NCBI RefSeq assembly: GCF_003333315.1
Contig: NZ_PSYR01000001.1
Span: forward strand, 310,001 to 374,000
Reading direction: 5' to 3'
Length of the DNA stretch: 64,000 nt
Origin: Acidiferrobacter thiooxydans
GTDB taxonomy: Bacteria; Pseudomonadota; Gammaproteobacteria; Acidiferrobacterales; Acidiferrobacteraceae
The translations under genes were made by a program, and so were the position numbers. The notes under the pieces were generated by a model. It saw only the letters and a list, made by a program, of their open reading frames with translations, was not told the DNA's origin and ran no database searches. Shown here piece after piece: positions 27,261 through 35,909 of this stretch. Numbering within the stretch: position 1 is the first letter of the stretch; every line of letters starts with the position of its first letter.

Positions 27261-27283
27261 GGAGGCTCTTTGAGTTTAGGCGA

Positions 27284-28069
27284 TTATAGGGGGTTTTTGC
27301 CGGCATGCCAGGAACACAGCGCGGCGATCAGCGTCTCATCGTCGGCGCCCGCGGCCACGATGAGGGGTCCCTGAAGACCCAGGGCCCGGCAGGCGTCCCG
27401 CTGGCGGGTCCCGACCACGACCAGCGGGGTCTTGGTGAGCCACTGGCGCCCGACCTGACCGAGGGCATCATAAAGGTGATGCAGGCCTTCGACGCTGGTC
27501 ACGATCACGGCATCCAGACCATGGCGGGCCCAGGCGCGCAGCAATCCGGATATGTCCGCCGAGGGTGCCGCGCGCCGGTAGCATTCGGCATACCGTACGC
27601 GCGCCCCCCGGGCGGCAAGGGTGTCCCCCAAAAGCTCGCGCCCACCCTCCCCCCGAAAGACGACGACCCCCTTACCCTGCATATCCTGTAAGGGGCTCAT
27701 CGAGAGCAATGACTCACTATCGAATCGCCCTTCGGGGACCAGGATGTCGCGGAACCCGAGGCGTTGCAGCTCGCGAGCGCTGCCACGGCCGATGGCCGCC
27801 ATGCGCACCTTCGCTGGCCAGGCCTGCCCCCAACCCTGCATGAGATTGAAGGCGCGGGTCACGGCGTTGGGGCTTATGAAGATCGCCCAATCGAAGGCGG
27901 CGAGATCCGCGACCACGGCCTTCAGACCGGCGATGTCGTGGGGCTCCACGATCTCTACGGCCGCGAAGTGCAAGGGTCGGGCGCCGAGCGCGGCGAGTTT
28001 ATCCATCAAACCCTGGGCCTGACCGGCGGGGCGGGTGACGAGGATGTGCAGACCGGCGAGATCCGTCAC
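27284..28069 (-). CDS. hemD: Uroporphyrinogen-III synthase HemD
   Basis: 261 residues. The N-terminus I-L-V-T-R-P-A-G-Q-A, the F-I-S-P-N-A-V segment and A-I-G-x-G-S-A are family landmarks of this two-domain lyase. It closes and inverts ring D of hydroxymethylbilane. The GTG start at 28069 overlaps the hemC stop (GTGA) and gives the expected N-terminus; the longer in-frame region to 28390 is a hemC shadow. Confidence 0.93.
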   Translation of the reverse strand: MTDLAGLHILVTRPAGQAQGLMDKLAALGARPLHFAAVEIVEPHDIAGLKAVVADLAAFDWAIFISPNAVTRAFNLMQGWGQAWPAKVRMAAIGRGSARELQRLGFRDILVPEGRFDSESLLSMSPLQDMQGKGVVVFRGEGGRELLGDTLAARGARVRYAECYRRAAPSADISGLLRAWARHGLDAVIVTSVEGLHHLYDALGQVGRQWLTKTPLVVVGTRQRDACRALGLQGPLIVAAGADDETLIAALCSWHAGKNPL

Positions 28070-28998
28070 GCCCCGTCCTTCAGGAGCCGCTCGATGATGG
28101 CGCCCGCCCCCTGGGAGAGCAGGCCATCGACGACCGCGCGCGCGGTCGTCGCGAGATCCGCGGCGGGTCCGGAGTGGGTCTCGGTTAAGAGCTGGCTGCC
28201 GTCGGGCTCGCCAACCAGGGCGCGCAGGGTGAGTTGACCGTCTGCGAGCGTCGCGAATGCCGCGATCGGGAGCCGGCATCCCCCTTCCAGGGCGCCTGTC
28301 ACCGCGCGTTCCGCCTCCACGCACTGCGCCGTGCCTGGGTGATGCAGGGGCGCTATGAGGGCCCTGGTGCGGGCGTCCGTCAGCCGGCATTCGATCCCGA
28401 TCGCCCCTTGCGAGGCCGCAGGCAGGCTCACATCGATCGGCAGGTAGCCGCTGATACGCTCGGTGAGCCCCAGGCGCTTCAATCCGGCGGCGGCCAGGAT
28501 GATTGCCGAGTATTCACCGGCATCGAGCCGTGCCAGGCGGCTGTTCACGTTTCCGCGCAGGTTCTCGATGCGCAGATCCGGCCGCCTATGGCGGATCTGG
28601 CAGGCGCGGCGCAGGCTCGCAGTCCCGATCCGCGCCCGCGACGGGAGGCCGCCGAGGTCCGACACCCCGAGAGCGGAGACCAGGGCATCGCGCGGATCCT
28701 CCCGCTCCAGGATCGCGCCGATGGTGAGGCCCTCCGGCAGCTGCGCGACCACATCCTTCATGGAATGAACGGCGAGGTCGATACGTCCTTCCCAAAGACC
28801 CTGCTCCAGTTCCTTGGTGAACAGGGCCTTGCCACCGGAGGCCGTCAAGGGGCCGGAAAGCTGTCGGTCACCTGTCGTGGTCATCGGGACAATGGTGACG
28901 TTGAGGTCGGGATGTAGGGCGAGGAGCCGATCACGGACGTGAGTGGCCTGCCATAGGGCCAGCGCGCTCTTGCGGGTTCCGAGGTGCAGGGTCGTCAC
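28066..28998 (-). CDS. hemC: Porphobilinogen deaminase HemC
   Basis: 310 residues from the GTG at 28998, giving L-G-T-R-K-S-A-L-A-L-W-Q-A as the standard start; an in-frame ATG at 29034 would add 12 residues. The dipyrromethane attachment Cys is in G-G-C-R-L-P. D-L-A-V-H-S-M-K-D-V (catalytic Asp) and R-R-A-C-Q cofactor-binding arginines are present. It polymerises four porphobilinogens to hydroxymethylbilane. First gene of hemC-D-X-Y. Confidence 0.96.
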   Translation of the reverse strand: MTTLHLGTRKSALALWQATHVRDRLLALHPDLNVTIVPMTTTGDRQLSGPLTASGGKALFTKELEQGLWEGRIDLAVHSMKDVVAQLPEGLTIGAILEREDPRDALVSALGVSDLGGLPSRARIGTASLRRACQIRHRRPDLRIENLRGNVNSRLARLDAGEYSAIILAAAGLKRLGLTERISGYLPIDVSLPAASQGAIGIECRLTDARTRALIAPLHHPGTAQCVEAERAVTGALEGGCRLPIAAFATLADGQLTLRALVGEPDGSQLLTETHSGPAADLATTARAVVDGLLSQGAGAIIERLLKDGA

Positions 28999-29428
28999 GG
29001 AGAATCCGAAATGGTGGAGTGTGAGGGCTGTCATCCTAAGAAATTGACGGGATTTACGCAAACCGTCGCCTCTTTGGCGGGGAACGGGTCCGGCCAGTGC
29101 GCGATCGCCGCCCATCGGGATCGACTGTGTTTCGCTGTTCCCGCGTTCCGATCCCCCCACCTATCGCGCGCAGGCCTCGCCCGGACGTCTTCGAGGCGCA
29201 AGCATGCGGAGCCCGAGGTTTTCTGGCCGACGGGTTCCTGCTATAAGGTCTATCGATGCGACCGACAATAAATCCGCCCTTGACGCCTCCGGGTTTCCCA
29301 CGCAGAGCGTCGGCGCATCCCGCGGTCAGCCCGCCCCGTGACAGGCGCGGCATGGGGGCCGGTACCGCGGGTAAGGGCTCATAATAATATTAGAGATATG
29401 TCAAAACCCACCAGAGGAGCACCGCGAT
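28999..29428. promoter_or_regulatory. Divergent hemC / dsrE-like intergenic region
   Basis: 430 bases. On the minus strand, TTGTCG (29268-29263) and TATAGC (29245-29240) are 17 bases apart, a candidate hemC promoter about 240 bases before the gene. On the plus strand an AT-rich run with several TAAT steps (about 29382-29398) precedes the AGAGGAG ribosome site of the DsrE-like gene and may hold its -10 box. No other gene is visible. Confidence 0.4.
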
Positions 29429-29878
29429 ATGATGTATAAAATGTTCCATAGCCGGTTAGTCATCGCATGGGCCATGCTGACGGCCCTGACATTCATGGCA
29501 CCAAGCTATGCCGGCATGCAAAGCCATGCGTTCGCAAACCATCATGTTGTCTTCCAGATCAGCAATGGTTCTGCCCAGGAGCAGGAGCTCGTGCTGGCCA
29601 ACGCGGCGAACGTCTTGAAGTACTTCGGGCCGACCAAGGTGCAGATCGAGATCGTGGCCTTTGGTCCCGGCCTGCGCCTACTCTTGAAGAATAACGTGCA
29701 TTCGAAGATGATTCAGAGCCTGCATGCCGAGGGCGTCGAGTTCGCGGCCTGCCATAACACGATGATGAAGCTGCACTTGACGAAGGCCGACCTGAATCCC
29801 GTCTCCCATGTGGTTCCGGGTGGCGTGATCGAGATCATGCGCCGAGAGAGCGAGGGTTGGAACTACATCCGCCCCTAA
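29429..29878 (+). CDS. Periplasmic DsrE/DsrF-like protein 1
   Basis: 149 residues with a signal peptide (hydrophobic stretch about 10-23, A-P-S-Y-A-G). The mature part has the DsrE-like Rossmann pattern: H-H-V-V-F-Q-I-S, a helix rich in Ala/Asn, V-Q-I-E-I-V-A-F-G-P-G, a L-H-A-E-G-V-E-F-A-A-C strand with one Cys at 108, and a terminal basic segment. Cytoplasmic DsrE/TusD proteins carry sulfane sulfur on such a cysteine. A secreted copy beside a porin suggests periplasmic sulfur binding, which is inference. AGAGGAG lies 9 bases before the start; an adjacent in-frame ATG at 29432 is possible. Confidence 0.8.
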   Translation: MMYKMFHSRLVIAWAMLTALTFMAPSYAGMQSHAFANHHVVFQISNGSAQEQELVLANAANVLKYFGPTKVQIEIVAFGPGLRLLLKNNVHSKMIQSLHAEGVEFAACHNTMMKLHLTKADLNPVSHVVPGGVIEIMRRESEGWNYIRP

Positions 29879-29942
29879 ACGCCGAGGCATGTCGGTCAAA
29901 AGAAGAAAATATTAAAAAAGCCATATAATCTAGGAGGAGTTC

Positions 29943-31445
29943 ATGAAAAGACAGTCGTTGCTGACGGCGGCAGTGGCCGCCGCCTGTTTCGTGGGCAGCG
30001 CGCATGCCACCAACTGGTTCCAGCTCCAGGGTACGGAACCCAGCGGCATCGCCGCCCCGTTCCATCTCTTCGGGTTTATCCAACCGACTTATGAGGATAC
30101 TGGGGGCACGGCGGTCACGGGCCTCGGAGGCGCGGCCAAGCCTTTCAATAACGCGGTCCCGAAGTTCAACGAGGTGGCCCCGCAAGACACCTCGATGAGC
30201 AGCTTCAATATGCTCCGCGCGCGCATCGCGGTGCGCGGTACGGTGACGCCGATCAGCAACAAGATCGACTACTTCATCATGGCCGAGTTCGGAAACAACG
30301 GCTACACCTACAGCAACGGCAGCTACACCCCGCGCCTGACCGATGCGTCAGTCACCTTTAACGAAATCCCGGGCATGCGCGTACGGGTGGGCCTCTTCAA
30401 GACCCCGGGTCCCGAGGAGGTCTTGCAGGGTATACCGGACTTCGATTATATCAACTTCACGAACGTGAGCGCCCAGCTCATCCTGAACCAGTTCATCGGC
30501 TCGGCACCGGCGATTGCGACAGGGCCTGGCGCCTATGCCGTGCAAGCCGCCCCGATCAATGCCGGCCGTGACCAGGGCATCCAGCTCTTCGACTGGTTCA
30601 ACAACGGCCCCTGGCAGTTCGCTTATGCGGCCATGGTCGGCAACGGCGCCCCGCTTTACTACAACGCCCAGTCGAACAGTACGAGCTATTACGGCCGCTT
30701 GCAGGAATCCTATATCTTCCATCACAGCAAGGGCCCGCATCAGGCCGGCATCACGGCTTGGGTTTGGGGGCATCTTGGGCATCAGAGCCTGAATGTCGGC
30801 ACTGTCGCGGCCGATGAGCCTGACGCCGCCGGACCTGACACCGAGCCCGTTGACGGCCCCGCATCCGTCGCGACCGGCGGTTTTACTCGCCAGAACTACA
30901 CCTTCAAGCGCTATGGCATCGGCGCCCAATACCGCAGCGGCTTCATGACGCCGGGGGCCTTGCGGGTGACAGGTGAACTGATGCGTGGCACGGGGTGGAT
31001 CTTGTCCCCGGCGGCGTTTTCGGGGGCGGCAGCGGGATTCAACGGTGTACCGCCTACATGTGGCGCGTCACCGGGGGCTAACGCCCTTTGCACCGAGACC
31101 CTGTATCCCGGCGCCAACAATGCGGCGGTCGGCGGCTATATCGAGACCGGCTTCTTCGTCACCAAGCACTGGGATCTGGAGGCCCGCTACGATCAGTACG
31201 ACCGCATGACCAACAACCCGGGGCTCGAGCGCATCTTCAAGACCACGACCCTGGGCGTCCAGTACTATATCTCGCCCATGGCGCGCATCACATTGAACTA
31301 TGCATTCAACCGCATCAATGTGCCGCATCTGTCAGCGATCAAGGGGGCCACGCCGGCGGCCACGGCAATCGCGCAAGGCAATGCCTCGGCTGTTGCGAGC
31401 GCCAAGGACAATACCATCGCCTTGCAGACGACATTGTTCTTCTAA
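29943..31445 (+). CDS. Outer-membrane porin (OprO/OprP-like)
   Basis: 500 residues with a clear signal peptide (M-K-R-Q-S start, cleavage after S-A-H-A near 23). The mature chain is rich in Gly, Asn and Tyr with alternating strands and ends in L-F-F, the aromatic C-terminal signal of outer-membrane barrels. An early R-A-R-I-A-V-R-G-T-V-T-P segment and N-K-I-D-Y-F-I-M-A-E-F-G resemble the phosphate/pyrophosphate-selective porin O/P family. AGGAGGAG precedes the start. It is flanked by two DsrE-like genes in the same direction with short gaps, so these probably form one unit. Substrate unknown; anionic sulfur compounds are a guess. Confidence 0.85.
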   Translation: MKRQSLLTAAVAAACFVGSAHATNWFQLQGTEPSGIAAPFHLFGFIQPTYEDTGGTAVTGLGGAAKPFNNAVPKFNEVAPQDTSMSSFNMLRARIAVRGTVTPISNKIDYFIMAEFGNNGYTYSNGSYTPRLTDASVTFNEIPGMRVRVGLFKTPGPEEVLQGIPDFDYINFTNVSAQLILNQFIGSAPAIATGPGAYAVQAAPINAGRDQGIQLFDWFNNGPWQFAYAAMVGNGAPLYYNAQSNSTSYYGRLQESYIFHHSKGPHQAGITAWVWGHLGHQSLNVGTVAADEPDAAGPDTEPVDGPASVATGGFTRQNYTFKRYGIGAQYRSGFMTPGALRVTGELMRGTGWILSPAAFSGAAAGFNGVPPTCGASPGANALCTETLYPGANNAAVGGYIETGFFVTKHWDLEARYDQYDRMTNNPGLERIFKTTTLGVQYYISPMARITLNYAFNRINVPHLSAIKGATPAATAIAQGNASAVASAKDNTIALQTTLFF

Positions 31446-31470
31446 GGATCGATTGCAAAAAGGGGGTTTT

Positions 31471-31983
31471 GTGAAAAAAGGCGCGTTATGGACAGCCCTG
31501 TCGTTCCTGGCGGTCAGTGCCCCGGCACTGGCCGTTCAGGGGAACCTGCACTGGCACACGATCCATATCCAGATCCCGGTGCGTCTGAAGCACGCCAAGG
31601 TGGTCTTCAATATGGATCACCCGGTGTTCATTCCTCACACCAAGGAGCCGGTGGGTCTGTCGCAGCTGCGGATGATGGTAGCGAAGTTCACGCGTGACCA
31701 TACGCGCTGGAAGATCGATGCGGTCTTCCAGGGGGCGGATGGCTACATGTTGTTGAACGATAAGGCCTACAACCAGTTCATGCACGTGCGTACCGGCAAC
31801 CCATACCGCGGCCAGATCGAGGCCCTGTTCCATAAGGGTGTCGATATCGAGGAGTGCGGGGTTACGATGCGCGCCCATCACTGGGGCAACAAGCAGCTGC
31901 TGCCCAACGTGAAGGTGAACGCCGGGGCGGTGGCGCGCATCATCTGGCTCGAGCAGCATGGCTACATCGAGGTCAACCCCTAG
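31471..31983 (+). CDS. Periplasmic DsrE/DsrF-like protein 2
   Basis: 170 residues with a signal peptide (K-K-G start, hydrophobic core, A-P-A-L-A-V near 17-22). The mature domain follows the DsrE pattern, with K-V-V-F-N-M-D-H, A-V-F-Q-G-A-D-G-Y-M-L-L and a Cys at 129 in V-D-I-E-E-C-G-V, then a hydrophobic A-V-A-R-I-I-W-L-E-Q-H-G-Y end like protein 1. The GTG at 31471 is preferred (AGGGGG upstream); earlier frame lies within the porin. Overlaps the convergent rlmJ end by 4 bases. Clearly a distant paralogue of protein 1. Confidence 0.78.
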   Translation: MKKGALWTALSFLAVSAPALAVQGNLHWHTIHIQIPVRLKHAKVVFNMDHPVFIPHTKEPVGLSQLRMMVAKFTRDHTRWKIDAVFQGADGYMLLNDKAYNQFMHVRTGNPYRGQIEALFHKGVDIEECGVTMRAHHWGNKQLLPNVKVNAGAVARIIWLEQHGYIEVNP

Positions 31984-32777
31984 CGGACGCGGTAACGCGG
32001 CGTCCCGTCACGGGTGAGGATCTGGGCGAGGGTCGGTACGACCTCGCCCAATCTTTTTTTGAGGCCGTAGGGCGGGTTCAGGATGAGCAGGCCCGAGCCG
32101 TTGAGACGGCTCTTGACGTCCGCAGGCCAGGTGAGCAGTTCCACGCACAGGTGGTCGCCGAGGGCCGACAGGACCGCCACCAGGCGTTCGGCGTCGCGCT
32201 TGTCTTTGATGGGGTACCATATGAGGTAGATCCCCTGACGGAAACGCTGCAAGGCGGTTTTGAGGCCCGTCAGTAGGGTGCTCCTCTCCGTCACACGCTC
32301 ATAGGGGGGGTCGATCAGGATCACCCCGCGGCGCTCCCGGGGTGGCAGCAGGGCCTTCAAGGCGTGATAGCCGTTTCCGAGAAAGATCTGGCTGTGCGGG
32401 GACCGCAACACCTGCTGCAATGCCGCATGCGCGCCACTGGCCTCCTCGACGGCCACCAACCGGTCCTCCGGCCGCAGGCGTTCGGAGATAAGGAGCGGCG
32501 AGCCCGGGTAGTCCCGAAGGCGCGTCCCATTGAAGCGCCCCACCGCCTCAAAATACCCGCCCAGGATCGGCCACTCGCCGCGACGTCCCCACAGGCGGCG
32601 GATACCCTCGTCGGCCTCCCCTTCCGGCTGCAGGCGGTAGAGACCCTCGCCGGCATGCGTGTCGAGCACAAAGAGCGGCTTGGGCTTTTGCAAGACCAGA
32701 TCCAGGGTCTCTAGCAGTACGACATGCTTCAGGACGTCGGCCGCCGATCCGGCATGAAAGGCATGGCGGTAATTCAC
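31980..32777 (-). CDS. rlmJ: 23S rRNA (adenine-2030-N6)-methyltransferase RlmJ
   Basis: 265 residues from a GTG at 32777, giving N-Y-R-H-A-F-H-A-G-S-A-A-D-V-L-K-H, the hallmark RlmJ N-terminus. Includes D-T-H-A-G-E-G-L-Y (SAM binding) and the I-D-P-P-Y catalytic motif. It methylates A2030 of 23S rRNA. The start overlaps the upstream MazG-like stop (GTGA). Confidence 0.95.
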   Translation of the reverse strand: MNYRHAFHAGSAADVLKHVVLLETLDLVLQKPKPLFVLDTHAGEGLYRLQPEGEADEGIRRLWGRRGEWPILGGYFEAVGRFNGTRLRDYPGSPLLISERLRPEDRLVAVEEASGAHAALQQVLRSPHSQIFLGNGYHALKALLPPRERRGVILIDPPYERVTERSTLLTGLKTALQRFRQGIYLIWYPIKDKRDAERLVAVLSALGDHLCVELLTWPADVKSRLNGSGLLILNPPYGLKKRLGEVVPTLAQILTRDGTPRYRVR

Positions 32778-33124
32778 AGGTAATCCGTGTACTTGCGGGC
32801 GCTGCCCCGCACCTTGTCGGCAGGATACTTGGCGGCGTTCTTCGCGATCTTGGCCCATGCCGCCTGTTCCAGATCGATACCGAGTCGATCGCAAAGACGC
32901 AACAGGTAGAGCAGCACGTCCGCCGCCTCCTCGCTTACCGCCTGGCGTTGCGTGTCGGACAGGGCCCGGCTCTCATCCTCGCTCAGCCATTGCAGCGGCT
33001 CGACGAGTTCGCCGGCCTCCACGATGAGCGCCATGGCCAGGTTCTTTGGGGAATGAAATTGCTCCCAGTCGCGCTCTTTGGCGAATTGCGCAAGACGTTC
33101 CGTGAGATCGGTAAAGCTGCTCAT
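32774..33124 (-). CDS. MazG-like nucleotide pyrophosphohydrolase (RS21-C6/dCTPase type)
   Basis: 116 residues of the all-alpha NTP pyrophosphatase superfamily. The E-A-G-E-L-V-E motif and E-E-A-A-D-V-L-L-Y-L metal-binding motif (E-x-x-D) are present, with H-S-P-K-N-L-A-M-A-L before them as in dCTPase/RS21-C6 proteins. It probably hydrolyses non-canonical dNTPs. The start at 33124 follows GGAGGAT; an in-frame extension to 33184 is rejected. Coupled to rlmJ. Confidence 0.9.
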   Translation of the reverse strand: MSSFTDLTERLAQFAKERDWEQFHSPKNLAMALIVEAGELVEPLQWLSEDESRALSDTQRQAVSEEAADVLLYLLRLCDRLGIDLEQAAWAKIAKNAAKYPADKVRGSARKYTDYL

Positions 33125-33289
33125 GAGATCCTCCGGCAGGGCGTCATCCCGGCCGGCACGCCCTCCGGTCGTTATGGCCCCCATCCTCTATGAAAACCGC
33201 CAGTCTAACGGATTTTGCCGGTCGCGTCGGCCTGTTCGCGGCCTGGTCGGGCGACGGGCGGGTTACGCGAGGCCATATCCCCTCACCTG

Positions 33290-33322
33290 TTGTCATTCTT
33301 GCGTCATATTCCGTTCGTAGCA
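33290..33322 (+). promoter_or_regulatory. Pho-box-like site and -10 of the phosphate symporter gene
   Basis: TTGTCAT (33290-33296) and GCGTCAT (33301-33307) are direct repeats spaced by 4 bases (11-base period), as in PhoB boxes (CTGTCAT-N4-CTGTCAT). A TAGCAT hexamer at 33317-33322 lies 9 bases beyond, the normal place for the -10 of PhoB-dependent promoters. The site is 90-122 bases before the start codon. Confidence 0.6.
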
Positions 33323-33411
33323 TGGGGGCGTCACTCGCTTGACGCGTCCCGGAGACGCCGACTCGCACGGATACCACCCGCAATTACGGGATCGCTTTTT
33401 AAGGAGGCCCC

Positions 33412-34854
33412 ATGGCCCAGGACAATCGCTCGTTACTTCAGGCGCTGGACGAGGCGCCAGTCAGCTTCTTTCATATGCGCGCCGCGGTGACCGCCGGGAT
33501 GGGTTTTTTCACCGACGCCTATGATCTTTTCATCATCGGCATGGCGCTCGTGTATTTGAAGCCCGAATGGCATCTGACCGCCGGACAGATCGGCATTTTG
33601 GGGAGCGGTTCGCTGCTCGCGGCGTTCCTGGGCGCGCTCACCCTGGGGCGTCTGGCCGACCTTATCGGGCGCAAGACGATTTATGGGCTGGAGGCCGCGC
33701 TCATGGCCATAGGCGCCTTGGCTTGCGCCTTTGCCCCGGACTTCACGTGGCTGCTCGTGTTTCGCTTTATCCTGGGTTTCGGGATCGGTGGCGACTATCC
33801 CATGAGCGCGGTGCTCATGTCCGAGTACAGTAACGCCAAGCAGCGCGGCTCGCTCGTGTCGTTGGTCTTCGGCATGCAGGGCCTTGGGCTTGTGTTTGGG
33901 CCGGTGGTTGCCCTTACGCTCGAGGCCGCGGGCATCAGCCATGACATCATCTGGCGGATCATGCTCGGTTTGGGCGCCATCCCGCCGCTTGCGGTCTTGT
34001 ATCTGCGTCGCACCATGCCCGAGTCCCCACGCTACAAGGCGTTGGTGCGCGGGCAATCGGAGGCCGCGGCCCGCGACATGGCCTCGTATTCCGAGGGACA
34101 GATCCCGTCCACCGGCCAGTCCGCCGGGAGCCGTCTACCCGGGGGCCCTCTGCGGCCGCGCACGACGACGCTGCGCGCCTTCCTTGGTAACCGCCGCAAT
34201 CTGCTCATGATTCTGGGGACCGCCGGCTCCTGGTTCCTGCTCGACTATGCCTTTTACGGCAACGTCATCTCGACCCCCCAGATCATAGGCCTGCTCGCGC
34301 CCCACGCGAGCCGCCTGCAGGGCACGGCCTGGGCGCTTGTGATCTTTGCCGTGGCCGCGGTACCCGGCTATCTGGCCTCCATCCTGCTTATGGATCGTAT
34401 CGGTCATCGCCGCTTGCAGATGATCGGCTTTGCGGTGATGGCGATCAGTTTTGGCGTGATCGCGCTCGTGCCCGACATGACGCACGATGTGCTGCCCTTC
34501 CTGTTCTTGTATGGCGTGAGCTTCTTCTTCACCGAGTTCGGACCCAACTGTACGACCTTCGTAATCCCTGCCGAGGTCTTTCCGACTGGCGGACGCACGA
34601 CCGGCCATGGGATCGCGGCCGGCATCGGAAAGCTGGGCGCCTTTGCCGGCACCTTTCTGTTTCCCTATATCAGTCGCGCGGGGGGCTTGAAGGGCGCGAT
34701 GATGTTCGCGGCCGGCGTCTCGCTCCTCGGCCTGCTGCTGACCCAGATGACCCTGCCCGAGACCAGCGGTCAGACACTCGAGGCCTTGTCGGCCGAGGCG
34801 GACGAGGAACCGATGGACGATCCGCGGCTTGTGCGGACGGGTGCGTCCCGCTAG
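33412..34854 (+). CDS. MFS phosphate:H+ symporter, PHS family
   Basis: 480 residues, 12 predicted transmembrane segments with a long central loop (about 210-255). The PHS-family landmarks are all visible: G-F-F-T-D-A-Y-D-L-F in helix 1, G-R-L-A-D-L-I-G-R-K after helix 2, G-F-G-I-G-G-D-Y-P-M-S in helix 4, L-L-D-Y-A-F-Y-G-N-V at helix 7, and F-F-F-T-E-F-G-P-N in helix 10. Fungal PHO84-type members import phosphate with protons. AAGGAGG precedes the start. The Pho-box-like repeat upstream supports the phosphate role. Confidence 0.88.
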   Translation: MAQDNRSLLQALDEAPVSFFHMRAAVTAGMGFFTDAYDLFIIGMALVYLKPEWHLTAGQIGILGSGSLLAAFLGALTLGRLADLIGRKTIYGLEAALMAIGALACAFAPDFTWLLVFRFILGFGIGGDYPMSAVLMSEYSNAKQRGSLVSLVFGMQGLGLVFGPVVALTLEAAGISHDIIWRIMLGLGAIPPLAVLYLRRTMPESPRYKALVRGQSEAAARDMASYSEGQIPSTGQSAGSRLPGGPLRPRTTTLRAFLGNRRNLLMILGTAGSWFLLDYAFYGNVISTPQIIGLLAPHASRLQGTAWALVIFAVAAVPGYLASILLMDRIGHRRLQMIGFAVMAISFGVIALVPDMTHDVLPFLFLYGVSFFFTEFGPNCTTFVIPAEVFPTGGRTTGHGIAAGIGKLGAFAGTFLFPYISRAGGLKGAMMFAAGVSLLGLLLTQMTLPETSGQTLEALSAEADEEPMDDPRLVRTGASR

Positions 34855-34857
34855 CCG

Positions 34858-34900
34858 GGGATCGCGATCCCGGTAGGGACACCAAGGGGCGTTTGGCCCC
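34858..34900. terminator. Two hairpins between convergent genes
   Basis: GGGATCGCGATCCC (34858-34871) is a perfect dyad; GGGGC/GCCCC with a 5-base loop follows at 34886-34900. They sit between the convergent symporter and ArsR-rhodanese genes. No strong T-tract exists on either strand, so termination may be weak or Rho-assisted. Confidence 0.4.
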
Positions 34901-34916
34901 GTCCGTTACCGGCGGC

Positions 34917-35684
34917 TTAGCCATTGCGGCGGCCCCGGCGCGCCTTTTGTGCGAGGGGGGCGTGCCCCTCGGGGCCTTGCCGGGATGCCGGGGGCGGGGG
35001 CTGCCGCCCCGGTCCTTCCGTGCCGGATGCCAGCGGCAAGTGGCGCGCCTTCCATTCCGGGAATCCCTCCTGCAGGCGACGGGCGCGGTAGCCGTGTTCG
35101 CGAAGCGCCTGGACGGCCTCGAAGGCCAGCAGGCAATAGGGGCCCCGGCAGTAGGCGATGATCTCGTGGTCCCTCGGCAGGCTCGGCAGCTGTCGGGATA
35201 GATGGTCCAGGGGGATGTTGATGGCGCCTGCGACATGTCCGGCGCGATATTCGGATTCCGGGCGGACATCGATCACCACGACCTGATCGGTGCGCAAGAG
35301 CCGCAGTAGCTCGTCCTGGCCTATCGGCGTGAGGTCGTCGATCGTTGCGAAGTGCCGGCGCACCAGCTGCTCGATCTCGGCGATATGACGTTCGCCCATG
35401 CGCTGCAATGCCGACAGCAGCGTCGTGACCTCGTCGCCGCTCAGCCGGTAATAGACCTGTACCCCGCTCTTGCGCGGCACCACGAAACCGCCATCCCGGA
35501 GGATCTGGAGATGATGCGAGGTGTTGGCGACCGACAGCAGGCAGATCCGCGCCAGTTCCTCGACGCTGCGCTCGCCCTGACTCAAGGCCTCGAGGAGGTC
35601 GAGGCGGTTGGGTTGCGCCAGGGCCTTGGCAACCCGCGCCAGCTGTTCGAATATCAGCCGCTTGGGCGGTATCGCATCGGTCAC
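34917..35684 (-). CDS. ArsR-family regulator fused to a rhodanese domain
   Basis: 255 residues. The N-terminal winged helix-turn-helix (about 10-95) has the ArsR pattern L-A-Q-P-N-R-L-D-L-L-E-A-L and S-V-A-N-T-S-H-H-L-Q-I-L-R-D-G-G. No CxC metal motif is present in the DNA-binding helix. The C-terminal rhodanese (about 115-215) has D-V-R-P-E-S-E-Y and a C-R-G-P-Y-C loop holding the sulfur-carrying Cys. A Pro/Arg-rich tail follows. Such fusions are thought to sense sulfane sulfur or persulfides. The next gene is a TauE/SafE exporter, as in the BigR-type sulfide/persulfide response. Confidence 0.9.
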   Translation of the reverse strand: MTDAIPPKRLIFEQLARVAKALAQPNRLDLLEALSQGERSVEELARICLLSVANTSHHLQILRDGGFVVPRKSGVQVYYRLSGDEVTTLLSALQRMGERHIAEIEQLVRRHFATIDDLTPIGQDELLRLLRTDQVVVIDVRPESEYRAGHVAGAINIPLDHLSRQLPSLPRDHEIIAYCRGPYCLLAFEAVQALREHGYRARRLQEGFPEWKARHLPLASGTEGPGRQPPPPASRQGPEGHAPLAQKARRGRRNG

Positions 35685-35909
35685 GCCGCCTCCGACCCCG
35701 TAATCTTCATTTGACTACTGTAACAGATTTGTGCCGGCCTGCCGCGTGTCGCCCGCTCGCATCCCCGGGGCGCCGGCGATCAAGATCCTTACAATAAAGA
35801 GCGCGTCCCTTATGGTCCCCCCGAAAGTGGCGCGCCAGACCCCCGGGCCCATCCCCGGCAGGGTTGTGCTCAACCCCATACGGCTATACCGGGCTCCTTG
35901 GATATCGTT

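Noticed and set aside
29924-29929. Perfect TATAAT before the porin gene
   Set aside because: A start 6-7 bases later would fall inside the AGGAGGAG ribosome site, leaving no leader, and no -35 is present 16-18 bases upstream. It is probably chance in an AT-rich gap; co-transcription with the DsrE-like gene is simpler.
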